Source: DTPU01 sp963827855
GTDB lineage: Bacteria; Planctomycetota; Phycisphaerae; Sedimentisphaerales; Anaerobacaceae
Direction: 5' to 3'
DNA: 64,000 bases
Assembly: GCA_963827855.1 (NCBI GenBank)
Contig: CAWHBY010000001.1
Coordinates: 806,001 to 870,000 of the forward strand
Shown: piece by piece, positions 17,872 to 26,905 of the stretch
Layout of the letters: every line of letters starts with the position of its first letter
Position numbering within the stretch: position 1 is the stretch's first letter
Program-made: the position numbers and the translations under genes
The notes under the pieces: generated by a model
The model's input: only the letters and a program-made list of their open reading frames with translations
Told to the model about the DNA's origin: nothing
Database searches by the model: none

Positions 17872-18046
17872 CGTCGACGAAGGCGAAAGGGAGTGAGCGA
17901 TGGCGGATCGGTATCTCGATTGCCGAAGGCTCCAATGTGGTTCACGTGGCCAAAACAAAATAAGTAGTTTGCGGAGAATGGCGTATCTGTGCCCGGGTCG
18001 GCTTCCACCGAAGGGATACATCAACCTCGCCATGAAAATGTTTGCA

Positions 18047-18075
18047 TTGACGGTCGCGTCACGTTACTGTAGTAT
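18047..18075 (+). promoter_or_regulatory. Promoter for the PtsN-like gene
   Basis: TTGACG (18047-18052) and TAGTAT (18070-18075) are separated by 17 bp. Transcription would start near 18082, about 40 bases before the chosen ATG at 18122. The 17872-18121 gap otherwise holds no gene I can support. Confidence 0.6.
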
Positions 18076-18121
18076 CTCTGTGATAGTCTTAAGTGACCTG
18101 TGATTGAGAAATGGCCTGGAT

Positions 18122-18580
18122 ATGCTGCTGACACAAATCCTCCGCCCGAATTCTGTGAAGGTCCCTCTACAGGGCAAGAACAAGACCGCCGTGATCAGCG
18201 AGCTGATCGATCTGCTCGTTGCGAACGGCCTCATCTCCGACGTGAAGGTTGCGTCCGAGGCCGTCTTCAACCGTGAGAAGACCCGCAGCACGGGGATCGG
18301 CTCCGGCATCGCCATTCCCCACGGCAAGTGCAAGGCCGTCAAGGAACTGATCATGGCCGTGGGACTCACCGCGGAGCCGGTGGACTTCGACAGCGTCGAC
18401 GACAAGCCGGTCAAGATCATTATTCTGTTGATCTCTCCGCTCGACCAGACCGGGCCTCACATCCAGGCCCTGGCGAGGATCAGCAGGCTCATGTTGGATG
18501 AGCCGTTCAAGCAGACCTTCGAGCAAGCCACCACCGCCGAACAGGCGTACGATCTGCTCCGCCACAAGGACGCCGAATAA
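18122..18580 (+). CDS. PTS EIIA nitrogen-type (PtsN-like) regulatory protein
   Basis: The 152-residue protein is a single EIIA fructose/mannitol-type domain. The phosphoacceptor is His67 in GSGIAIPHGK, and NREKTRSTGIG before it is the standard family motif. It matches the length of EIIA-Ntr, has no transporter domains attached, and probably acts as a phosphorylation-dependent regulator. The upstream TTG at 18104 would add six residues, but ATG 18122 fits family N-termini better. No other PTS gene is in the window. Confidence 0.88.
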   Translation: MLLTQILRPNSVKVPLQGKNKTAVISELIDLLVANGLISDVKVASEAVFNREKTRSTGIGSGIAIPHGKCKAVKELIMAVGLTAEPVDFDSVDDKPVKIIILLISPLDQTGPHIQALARISRLMLDEPFKQTFEQATTAEQAYDLLRHKDAE

Positions 18581-18622
18581 CCGGCTTCCACGTCGACCGT
18601 CCGAAGCCTCGCGAAATGCGGG

Positions 18623-21109
18623 CTAGTGGCCCAGCTCCTCTGCGGGGATGGGACGCTTGGAGATCCCGGGACCGACATAGCTGACCTGGAGCCCGAGTCC
18701 GCCTTCACCCTGGAAGTAGACCAGTTCAAGCTGGTGCCAGCCGGCCTCCAGAGCCACCTCATTCTTGACCTCCGTCATCCCATGGACGCCGTCGTGCAAG
18801 ACGACCTGACGGCCGTCGATGGTGAGTCTGGCGCCGTCATCGGAGTTGACGGCAAAGGCGTAGACGTCGGCCTTGGGCACGTGGAGAGCGCCCGTCATCC
18901 GCAGGCCAAAGTGACGCGTGGCCTGGGGCACACAACTGAGGCTTAGGTCTTTGGCCACGCCCGTTGCGGTCGGCGTCAGCTTTGAGAAGTCCGGGAGCTT
19001 GGACCACTGTCCCTCGAAGAACTCGAAGGCCAGCCCGGGCTGAAGGGTCTTGGGCTCCAGCGAGGGCAGGACCGCCGCGGCCTTCCTGTACTGCCGGATC
19101 AGCGGAACACTGGCCACTCCGTCGGCCCGGACGTTGCAGGCCTTCAGGGTCACGTCACGGTCGATGACCAGCGGGCTCGAGTAGACGTTCGACCTGCGGG
19201 TCGGTTCGGTGCCATCCAGGGTGTAGTAGGTCTTCGCGTAGGGATCCATGCTGAGCAGCTCCACACGGATGGAGTCGATGAACCCTTCACGGTCGGTCTC
19301 CACGAGGGGAGGCAGATACCCTTGGTTGAGGGAGGCGAAGGTCCGCGGGTCGAGCTTGCACACGGCCCGGTCGTACGTCATCAGGCCGTTGGTCTCGACT
19401 TCGCAGTCGGTCGTTTGGGTGTAGATGGCCGCGGCGAGCCCCTTGTTGGCCGCGTAGAGGGCTGTGATCAAATCTGTATACTGGATTCGGAATGCCTCAA
19501 AATCATCGAAGGAGCGGTAGCCCCAATTGCCTTCATCGCTCCAGAGATGTCCCTTGACCGGCAACCCCAGTCCGCCGAACTCGCCCAGGACCGCGGCCCT
19601 GCGCCGTTCGGGCTTGGGTTGTCCAGGGCCGGGGTAGACGTGGATGTCGCACACGTCCCCCACTCCCGCGTCGGTCCAGCCGCTGGCATTGTTGACCAGG
19701 CGGGTGGGATCAGTGGTCTTGACCCAGTCCGCGATCCGCCGCGTATCGTGCTGCCCCCACCCTTCGTTGAAGGGGACCCACATGACGATGCTCGGATGGC
19801 AGGAAAGGGCGTCCATCATGGCCTTCAACTCCAGATCCCACTGCCGGTCCGCCTCGGCCAGGGCATTGGGATCCACCTGATCCCTGTTGAACAGGCTGCT
19901 GGGCATGTCCTGCCAGATCATCAGCCCGAGCCTGTCGGCCCAGTAGTAGAGCCGCTGGGGCTCAACTTTGACGTGCTTTCGCAGCACGTTGAAGCCCAGA
20001 CTCTTGGTCACTTCCAGGTCATGCCGAAGGGCTTCATCCGTCGGTGCGGTGTACAGCCCGTCCGGCCACCAGCCCTGATCGAGAGGCCCGATCTGGAACA
20101 CCGGCTTGTTGTTCAGGAAGAGGCGGTTGATGCCCTCGGCATCCGATGCCACGGAGATCTTGCGCATCCCGAAATAGCTGGACACTGCGTCGGTGACGCC
20201 CGCCTTGGAGTCGCGGGCGGTCAGCCGCAGGCTGTACAGGTAGGGCCTCTGAGGGGACCATAGGGTGGGATGCGGGATGGGGAGCGTCGCCGTCTGGCCG
20301 GCGTCGACCGTCCGCTTGACCAGAGGCATCATCCCGTCCATGACCTGGACGAGCACGCGGCAGCCGTCGCCTGCGCCGACCATCTGGGCGGTCACAGACA
20401 CCTTGCCGCCATCCACGTCCGGGACCACCTGGATACGGTCAATGTAGGCGCGGGGCACCGGCTCCAGCCAGACCGTCTGCCAGATGCCCGTCACGGCCGT
20501 GTAGAAGATGCCGCCCGGCTTCAGGACCTGCTTGCCCCGAGGCTGCGTGGCATGGTTGCCATCCGTGGGGTCCCAGACGCGGACGACCATCTGCTGAGGC
20601 CCCTTCTTCTTGAGTGCATCTGTGATGTCGAACGTGAAGGGATCATAGCCTCCGCGGTGCGAGCCCACGCGCTGGCCATTGACCCAGACCGTCGTATCCC
20701 AATCCACGGCGCCGAAATGCAGCAGTGTGCGTCGGTCCCTCTGCGACCACTGGACCTCAAAGGTCCTCCTGTACCAGAGGGCCTTGTCAGGGCCCACGGG
20801 CTTGGCCACGCCGGACAGGGCAGACTCCACGGCAAAAGGCACCAGGATCTTCCCGTCGAAGGTTGCCGGCTCAGCAACCTCCGCAGCAGGGGTCAGGACA
20901 TACTCCCAAAGACCGTTGAGGTTCTGCCACTGCCGGCGAACCATGGCGGGTCGCGGGTATTCGGGCCACACGTGACGGGGGCTCACGTCTTTGGCCCAGG
21001 CCGTCTTGAGGGTGCTGCCGGCAGGGGCCCAGGCCGGCAGCTTGTCTGCCTGTGCAGGTGCTGCCACGCAGATGATGATCCCGATCCACAGTACGCCTCG
21101 AATGCCCAT
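18623..21109 (-). CDS. Secreted GH2 beta-glycosidase with PA14-like C-terminal domain
   Basis: The 828-residue protein has a signal peptide (MGIRGVLWIGIIICVAAPAQ). A GH2 sugar-binding jelly roll (about 40-215), an immunoglobulin-like domain and a TIM barrel follow. The acid/base Glu is in WVPFNEGWGQHD and the likely nucleophile Glu in VLGEFGGLGL. Then come a chitobiase-like Ig module (YYTLDGTEPTRRSNVYSSPL) and a PA14-like carbohydrate-binding module (EFFEGQWSKLPDF, VNSDDGARLTIDG). It should remove beta-linked sugars from polysaccharides outside the cytoplasm. The start is set by the signal peptide and AAGGATGAGG before ATG 21109; an upstream in-frame start at 21271 would bury the signal. Confidence 0.9.
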   Translation of the reverse strand: MGIRGVLWIGIIICVAAPAQADKLPAWAPAGSTLKTAWAKDVSPRHVWPEYPRPAMVRRQWQNLNGLWEYVLTPAAEVAEPATFDGKILVPFAVESALSGVAKPVGPDKALWYRRTFEVQWSQRDRRTLLHFGAVDWDTTVWVNGQRVGSHRGGYDPFTFDITDALKKKGPQQMVVRVWDPTDGNHATQPRGKQVLKPGGIFYTAVTGIWQTVWLEPVPRAYIDRIQVVPDVDGGKVSVTAQMVGAGDGCRVLVQVMDGMMPLVKRTVDAGQTATLPIPHPTLWSPQRPYLYSLRLTARDSKAGVTDAVSSYFGMRKISVASDAEGINRLFLNNKPVFQIGPLDQGWWPDGLYTAPTDEALRHDLEVTKSLGFNVLRKHVKVEPQRLYYWADRLGLMIWQDMPSSLFNRDQVDPNALAEADRQWDLELKAMMDALSCHPSIVMWVPFNEGWGQHDTRRIADWVKTTDPTRLVNNASGWTDAGVGDVCDIHVYPGPGQPKPERRRAAVLGEFGGLGLPVKGHLWSDEGNWGYRSFDDFEAFRIQYTDLITALYAANKGLAAAIYTQTTDCEVETNGLMTYDRAVCKLDPRTFASLNQGYLPPLVETDREGFIDSIRVELLSMDPYAKTYYTLDGTEPTRRSNVYSSPLVIDRDVTLKACNVRADGVASVPLIRQYRKAAAVLPSLEPKTLQPGLAFEFFEGQWSKLPDFSKLTPTATGVAKDLSLSCVPQATRHFGLRMTGALHVPKADVYAFAVNSDDGARLTIDGRQVVLHDGVHGMTEVKNEVALEAGWHQLELVYFQGEGGLGLQVSYVGPGISKRPIPAEELGH

Positions 21110-21306
21110 GTCCTCATCCTTTCCACGCCTATCGGCCGCGGTCCTTCCGGACCGTCGGCACTCCCGCCATGGTACCGAGCAGTCGGGCCAAAGGCAAGGT
21201 GCGGTCCATCGGCGTGATCTTGAATTGACAATCACCAGACGGATGCTCCTGGCCATCCACACGGGCGCCATCCTGGAGAATTTCTAAACGGCCTCGCCCC
21301 TGACCG

Positions 21307-22845
21307 TCACTCCCGCTCCTGCGAGGGATCGGGCTTGGGCGCCTTCGGGCTGGCCGAGGTGATCGCCAGGTCGACCTTGACCGAGGCCTGGGCGCGGGCT
21401 GCTCGGGCCAGTGCTGCGCTGCTCGCCCGTACGGGTGTCCGGATCAACTCCGGCACGCTGTAGGTTTCCAACTGGCTGTCATAGGTCGTGGGATCCCGTT
21501 GCGGCAGGACAAACGGCTTGGCCGCGTGGCCGTCCGCATCCACGTAGCTGAAGTAGGTGCGGGTGAAGAACCCGCCCTGTCTCTTGCTGCTGAAGGCGAT
21601 CCACCGGCTGTTGCTGGACCAACTGTGCCACGATTCGGAGTACTCACTGTTGATGCCCAGGGTGACGAGCTGGCCAGTGGACAGGTCCATCATCGCCAGA
21701 TCGCTGCTGGGCTGGTACACGGGAAAGCAGCCGTAACGGCACGTGCAGAAGAGCAGGAACCTGCCATCCGGAGACACCCGCGGCAGCAGACAGCTCAGGT
21801 GAGTCTGCTCTGCGGAGACCAGGGTTTCGCTCTGGCCCCACTCATCCTTGTCCGGATCATAGGAGACCCGCCGGAGGTCATATCTGACCTCGTCGACCCT
21901 TGCTGGCGGCGCCGTGTCACGATCTTCCCACAGGATGGGAGCGCTGCAGTAGTAGAGCGTCCTGCCGTCCGGCGACCAGGCGGGGTAGGTCTCCAGTCGG
22001 TCCTTCTCGGAGAGGACCGGAGGACACACCGTAGTCTGCGTGTCTGCGTGGTAGCAGGCCAGGGCGGAGTCCAGATCGACGACGTCCCTGACCTCGCTCC
22101 CGCCGGCGTGGTAGAACTGGCGGACCTTGTTGATCGAGTAGACGGCCAACTTGCCGCTGGGGTGCCATGCCGTATAGCCCCACTTGGCCCCGATCTTGAT
22201 GACCTTGCCGTCGCGGGCCAGCAGCGTGCTGTCCCCATAGGTCAGGCTCCGCAGGCCGATGGTCATGAGGCCCGACCTGTTGGCGGCGAAACTGTGACAG
22301 TTGAGACACCCCTCGCCGAAGGCCCGGCCATGCAGGACCAGGGACCGTCGCGTCGTCGCGAGGGATCGCTGGTAGATGCCGATCTCCTTCCAGGCGGAGT
22401 ACACGGGCTTCATGAGCCGAAAGACCACGGTCTCATCGATGTCTTCCTTCGCCACAGCGTTGGAGACGGCCTGGAAGTGACGCCAGGTGGTTCCGTCCCC
22501 GGCATAGACGTCGAAGAGGATGCAGCCACCCCTGTTGGCCTGCAGAAGGGCCCGCCAGCCTCTGGATGGGATTCGGATCTGACCTGTCCGGCTGGCGATG
22601 CTCACGACGGGACCTCTCTCGCCGTGGATTCTCACGAAGAAGTGCTGGCCCGGTTCGGCAATCCTGAAGTTCAGGGGAGCGATGTTGGCCGGGATGACGG
22701 TAGCCGAGTAGTCCGGGCTGATATTCGGCTCACGAGCGACCTCCGTACAGTCCTTCCCGGGCTGCGGCGAGCAGGAGGTGAGCAGCACTCCCAGGGTTGG
22801 GATGAGGCTGCACAGGAGGGTGAGGGCTGTCGTTCTGTATCTCAT
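21307..22845 (-). CDS. Lipoprotein with CxxCH heme motif and PD40/TolB-like beta-propeller
   Basis: The 512-residue protein starts with a lipoprotein signal (lipobox LLTSC). Around residue 176-182 it has CLNCHSF, a heme c binding motif, and from about 200 on it shows PD40/WD40-like blades (WHPSGKLAVYSINKVRQFY, YPAWSPDGRTLYYCSAPI, PRVSPDGRFLLFC, WHSWSSNSRWIAFSSKRQG). It is likely anchored to a periplasm-facing membrane and may bind heme or interact with electron carriers. The gene follows the membrane TPR gene by 53 bp in the same direction, so the two are probably co-transcribed. The function is unknown. Confidence 0.75.
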   Translation of the reverse strand: MRYRTTALTLLCSLIPTLGVLLTSCSPQPGKDCTEVAREPNISPDYSATVIPANIAPLNFRIAEPGQHFFVRIHGERGPVVSIASRTGQIRIPSRGWRALLQANRGGCILFDVYAGDGTTWRHFQAVSNAVAKEDIDETVVFRLMKPVYSAWKEIGIYQRSLATTRRSLVLHGRAFGEGCLNCHSFAANRSGLMTIGLRSLTYGDSTLLARDGKVIKIGAKWGYTAWHPSGKLAVYSINKVRQFYHAGGSEVRDVVDLDSALACYHADTQTTVCPPVLSEKDRLETYPAWSPDGRTLYYCSAPILWEDRDTAPPARVDEVRYDLRRVSYDPDKDEWGQSETLVSAEQTHLSCLLPRVSPDGRFLLFCTCRYGCFPVYQPSSDLAMMDLSTGQLVTLGINSEYSESWHSWSSNSRWIAFSSKRQGGFFTRTYFSYVDADGHAAKPFVLPQRDPTTYDSQLETYSVPELIRTPVRASSAALARAARAQASVKVDLAITSASPKAPKPDPSQERE

Positions 22846-22898
22846 TTCGTGGGTCCTGTCACTGTGTCATTCCCGCAGGGTGTCTGAGGACGTCCTCG

Positions 22899-24797
22899 CT
22901 AGGGCTTCATGCCTCTCCTTGGGCACTGAAACGCGAAGTAGAAGTAATAGCTCTCCTTCAGATCCCGGCCCAGCGAGTCCAGCAGGGGCTGGAGACTCCC
23001 CGAGGGGCCGGCGTTTGTGATCCGCACGAAATCGCCGTATCGCTGGAGGCCTTCTTGCCCGACGGGAAAGCGGCGGGTGTCCAGAGGCCGGCCGCCCTGC
23101 ATCCCATGGTACAGGAGGATCGCCTCTTCATAGTGGGCCGGGACATCCGGGTAGCCGAACTGGCCGAGGCGGTCCATGTTCGCCATGACCCTGTCGAGCC
23201 GGCCCGTCAGGAGATGGCAGGCCATCAGGTACTCGAAGGCCATCTTGTTCTGCGGATTGTGGTCGAGCAGAGCGGCCAGCCTCACGTCGACGACGTCTCC
23301 GGTACAGCCCGCATCCATCCGCATCAGGCTGCGGGCCTTCTCGATGTGGGCTGTCTGCTCCGGCGTGAATCCCCGGTCCAGGGCCTTGAGCAGGGCCTTG
23401 GACCTGCCGCCGTAGACCAGATCGCCTTTCATCGCAGTCAGATAGACGCGTGCGGTCTCGATGTCGCCTTTGACCAGATGGATCATGGCCAGCCTGTCAA
23501 GCACCACCCCCAGATTGCCCTGGCTGACAAGGAGCTCTGACGCGAGCCTCTCGGCCGTGTTGATCTCCCCTAATTCCAGGAACGTGTCGCACAGCTCCAG
23601 TTCCGTCAGAGACGACTGCTTGTCTTCGTGCGTCAGCAGCAGGGCGTCCGGACTCTGTGGAAAGCGAAACATGGCATAGGGCAGTCTACCCAGGTGGAAG
23701 AGCGCACGATCGAGGTTGTGCGTGAAATGCACGTTGGACACTTGGCCCGGCACCTGAGCCGCAAGATCGATGATCTTGTTCCACTGCCTCTGGCGGCAGT
23801 AGGCGTTGGACTGCATGAAGGCCTTGTTGAAGCGGTTGTGGGTGAGGGCCAGACCTGCAGCAAGGACCAGGATTGGGGCAGCGGCCGAAGCCCACGGCCT
23901 GACGACGCCAAACGTGATCCGGCGTTGTCCCTCGGCAGCCGTCCGCCTGCCGGGGCGCTTCGCGAAGGACTTGCCGGAGGCCCGTCCCATCCTGGTCGCG
24001 AGCATCGTCCCGATCGCCGCCAGCAGCAGCATCAGCGGCGCGAATGCGTACAGCAGGAAGGTCAAGGCCGTCAGGAAGGGGCCCATCCCTGCGGCCAAGG
24101 CATCGGACCAGGGAGTCAGCAGGACAAAGGCCTGCCGTGGCTCCCATCCCAACACGATCTCCGCAAGGCCCCAGACGATCAGCACCGATGCAGGCAGGGC
24201 CAGGCAGGCTAGGACCCAATCTCTGCGGACGAAGGTTGCGTGCACAGCCGTCATCAAGGCAAGGACCAGGACACCGCCGCCACCCGCGAGCCAGAATGCC
24301 GCTGCTGTGGCGAGGCAGTAGGCTGCGATGGAGCCGAAACCGTTGCGAGGCGACAGTGTCTCCAGGCCCAGGGACAGGCCCAGCCCCAGGCCCACGGCCA
24401 CGCAGGCTGCCATGGGCTGCCTGTAGTCGCTGATGATCAGGAACGTGGCCACAGCAGGCACGGCCGCCAGGACGGCGGGGAGGCGATATCCAGCACGGCC
24501 AAGGTGGACCAGGGCGAGGCCACAGAGGGATGCCCCTACAGCCACGATGATCACGGCCCCGAGCCATGAGACGGAGTATCCCTGCGACAGAAATCCCCCG
24601 ATGTAGGACACTGCGCTGCCGGGTGTCCTGGCCGACTCCATGAGGAACGAAGGGGTGGCGGAAAACACGACGGCATTGAAGACCGAGGTCCCAAAGCCGT
24701 GGTAGATCAGCGAGGGCTCGACCGCAAGCCAGACGTACAGATACGCCAGCGTGAAGAAGGGCAGACTCCATGCAATCCATCTTGTCTTGGCGAGCAT
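22899..24797 (-). CDS. Polytopic membrane protein with C-terminal TPR-like region (DUF6057-like)
   Basis: About ten hydrophobic segments fill the first 330 residues (e.g. WIAWSLPFFTLAYLYVWLAV, FLTALTFLLYAFAPLMLLLA), followed by about 300 residues of soluble helical repeats (FLELGEINTAERLASELLV, EYLMACHLLTGRLDRVMANM). The layout resembles DUF6057 proteins, but I cannot confirm that without a profile search. It precedes the heme-motif propeller lipoprotein in one transcription unit. ATG 24797 is chosen because it lies at the predicted transcript start; an in-frame TTG at 24833 is inside the promoter. Confidence 0.7.
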   Translation of the reverse strand: MLAKTRWIAWSLPFFTLAYLYVWLAVEPSLIYHGFGTSVFNAVVFSATPSFLMESARTPGSAVSYIGGFLSQGYSVSWLGAVIIVAVGASLCGLALVHLGRAGYRLPAVLAAVPAVATFLIISDYRQPMAACVAVGLGLGLSLGLETLSPRNGFGSIAAYCLATAAAFWLAGGGGVLVLALMTAVHATFVRRDWVLACLALPASVLIVWGLAEIVLGWEPRQAFVLLTPWSDALAAGMGPFLTALTFLLYAFAPLMLLLAAIGTMLATRMGRASGKSFAKRPGRRTAAEGQRRITFGVVRPWASAAAPILVLAAGLALTHNRFNKAFMQSNAYCRQRQWNKIIDLAAQVPGQVSNVHFTHNLDRALFHLGRLPYAMFRFPQSPDALLLTHEDKQSSLTELELCDTFLELGEINTAERLASELLVSQGNLGVVLDRLAMIHLVKGDIETARVYLTAMKGDLVYGGRSKALLKALDRGFTPEQTAHIEKARSLMRMDAGCTGDVVDVRLAALLDHNPQNKMAFEYLMACHLLTGRLDRVMANMDRLGQFGYPDVPAHYEEAILLYHGMQGGRPLDTRRFPVGQEGLQRYGDFVRITNAGPSGSLQPLLDSLGRDLKESYYFYFAFQCPRRGMKP

Positions 24798-24803
24798 GGC
24801 GTG

Positions 24804-24833
24804 ATTATAGTGCTGGCTGGCCGGCTTCCACAA
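24804..24833 (-). promoter_or_regulatory. Promoter of the membrane TPR / propeller gene pair
   Basis: On the reverse strand TTGTGG (24833-24828) and a perfect TATAAT (24809-24804) are spaced by 18 bp. Transcription would start within a base or two of the ATG at 24797, suggesting a leaderless mRNA. Confidence 0.55.
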
Positions 24834-24862
24834 TCCGTTTCAGTTGCAGGCCCCAATGGAAA

Positions 24863-24887
24863 AGGGGCAGACGTCGTGTCTGCCCCT
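24863..24887 (-). terminator. Intrinsic terminator
   Basis: AGGGGCAGAC and GTCTGCCCCT form a perfect 10-bp stem with a 5-base loop, followed on the reverse strand by TTTT. It lies 32 bp after the stop codon of the gene ending at 24919. Confidence 0.85.
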
Positions 24888-24918
24888 GTGTCGATCGTTC
24901 GTTGACCCTGCGGGATGG

Positions 24919-26754
24919 TCACATGCCCTGGGGCTTGGCCCCGCTGGGAGCTATGGGCTGCATCTGTTGCGGTTGCTGCTGCGTCTGCATCATGACTTGC
25001 GTGACTGCCTGCACGATCTCCGTCAGGTGCTCCTTGGGCAGGGCGACCTGCACCGCTGCCTTGCCCTTGTCTACTGTGGCGTCGATCGCCAGATTGCTCT
25101 TGGTCTGGAAATTGGGCTGGGGCATGGGAACCGGGGACATGGCAGGCAGGAACGCGCCCAGGATGCGAAGGTAGTTCAGGGTGACGATCGCATCTGTGGT
25201 CTTGGCGTCGGGCAGCAAGGCCATCGCTGACTGCATCTCGTTGGCGATCTGCTTGGGGCCGGCCTTGGCCTGATCGATCAGCTTCTTGATGCTGGCGTCC
25301 GAATCTGAACCCATGCACATGAAGGCCAGCCGATCCAGAATGGCCATCCGGACGTCGATGCCCTCACCATACATCTTCTGCATCATCTGAGCTTCGGGCG
25401 CATTGGGGTCCTTGGAGGAGAACATCATTCTGCAGGCCTTGAGGGTTGCGCCCTGGTAGGTGGAATCGGGCTGACGTTTGACGTCAGTGGTCAATCCCAG
25501 ACCCATGCTGGCGTAGAGCTTGGACACAAGCCCATCCTTGGCGTACATCTCGACGGCCTGGTCATACAACTTGGCCACCTTGTCCTTGTCCTTGACGGTC
25601 AGGATGTACTTGACAGAGAAGAAGGGCTTGGCCTTGGGGTCGGCAGTGGCGGAGAAGGCCAGTTCGCTGCCGATGGCGTTCGGCATCTCCTGCGCCAAGG
25701 CCTTGCTCTTGGCGATCTGGTCTGCGGGGACCTTGCCGCCTGCCAGCAGCAGGTCGATCATCTTGAGGTTGAACTTGCTCATCCAGGCCACGTCGCAACG
25801 GCTAACGCCCGCCATGAAGGACCCCTCCGCGCAGTAGGGGAGCAAGGTCCAATCCTTGGTACTGGAGCCTGCAGGCTTGGTCAGCACGTCTGACATGGAC
25901 GTGCCCGGCAGGGCACTGGCCGTGACGCCGGCGAGCAGGACCGTGGGCTTGGGGGTCAGCGTGACGGTCATGGAACGCATCTCCTTGAGCAGGGTGTCTG
26001 CCATGCCCGCATACATGTCGAAGACGGCCTTCATCTGCGTCCCGGAGGCTTGCCCTGCGGGGCCCTGCGAGATGTCCTCGCCGGCCTTCCTGATCTTGTC
26101 GGCCACGCCGGGGCCGATGACCTTGGCGAGGACAGGGACGCTGGCGTAGATCCAGATCGGCGAGCTGGTGCCTGCGCTCGCCTCAGCGGCATCGAGCTGT
26201 GCGACCAGCGACTTGGCAGGCCCTGCCTTGATGGCCTTGGCCTTGGCTGCGAAGTCCGCAGGCCCGTTCGCCGGACCGAACATGGCGAAGCTGCCCAGGT
26301 TCGTGACGAAGGCCGGCATGTCCGCCAATTGGCTGACGCCGTCGGCATCAGCCTTGCCGATCTTGGGGCTGCTGGCCGTGAACTGGCCGTAGTCCGCGAT
26401 CGGGACCAGGATAGCCAGACCCTGCAGCACGTCTGTGGGCCCCTTGGCCTCTGCGGGCGCGGTTCCGAAGACCACGAACGTTCCATCGGTCTTGACGCCT
26501 GTCAGCATGGGATTGCCCAGGAGCTGGCCTATCTGCATCTTGGCCATCATGCCCACGGCCACGGGCGCGGTCCCGGCCAGGAACTGGTCGAATTGACCAA
26601 GCGTCTGATCGAGGTTGTTGATGCGTACGCAGAACAGACAGTCTGCAGGGATCATCTTGAAGGCCGCGTCCTGCGCCCACAGCCCGCTACAGGCCATGGA
26701 TGCGATCATCAGCCCTGTGACAACGCCCCTCCGTACCATACTCTTACTGTTCAT
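24919..26754 (-). CDS. Exported protein of unknown function
   Basis: The 611-residue protein has a signal peptide (GVVTGLMIASMACSGLWA) and then an opening AAFKMIPADCLFCVRINNLDQ of a kind I associate with exported planctomycete proteins of unknown role. The body alternates amphipathic helices and strands without a motif I recognise. The tail is Gln/Met/Pro-rich (QQQPQQMQPIAPSG). GGGAG eight bases before the ATG supports the start, and a strong terminator follows the gene. It may form a monocistronic unit. I assign no function. Confidence 0.7.
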   Translation of the reverse strand: MNSKSMVRRGVVTGLMIASMACSGLWAQDAAFKMIPADCLFCVRINNLDQTLGQFDQFLAGTAPVAVGMMAKMQIGQLLGNPMLTGVKTDGTFVVFGTAPAEAKGPTDVLQGLAILVPIADYGQFTASSPKIGKADADGVSQLADMPAFVTNLGSFAMFGPANGPADFAAKAKAIKAGPAKSLVAQLDAAEASAGTSSPIWIYASVPVLAKVIGPGVADKIRKAGEDISQGPAGQASGTQMKAVFDMYAGMADTLLKEMRSMTVTLTPKPTVLLAGVTASALPGTSMSDVLTKPAGSSTKDWTLLPYCAEGSFMAGVSRCDVAWMSKFNLKMIDLLLAGGKVPADQIAKSKALAQEMPNAIGSELAFSATADPKAKPFFSVKYILTVKDKDKVAKLYDQAVEMYAKDGLVSKLYASMGLGLTTDVKRQPDSTYQGATLKACRMMFSSKDPNAPEAQMMQKMYGEGIDVRMAILDRLAFMCMGSDSDASIKKLIDQAKAGPKQIANEMQSAMALLPDAKTTDAIVTLNYLRILGAFLPAMSPVPMPQPNFQTKSNLAIDATVDKGKAAVQVALPKEHLTEIVQAVTQVMMQTQQQPQQMQPIAPSGAKPQGM

Positions 26755-26905
26755 CGTTCTTCTCCCTTTAATAGAATAGGCAACACTCCATCACCATTCA
26801 CGGACGCGTGAATACATGAGCATCAGCTACAAGCCGGAAGCTTGGAGTTTTAGGTTTTTGGGTGCTATCTCCTGACCTAACACCTAACACCTCCAACTTT
26901 CCCTT

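Noticed and set aside
17900..18103. 67-codon frame after the BY-kinase-like gene
   Set aside because: Despite a purine-rich stretch before its ATG, the sequence is Arg/Cys-rich with no domain, and the PtsN promoter lies inside it.
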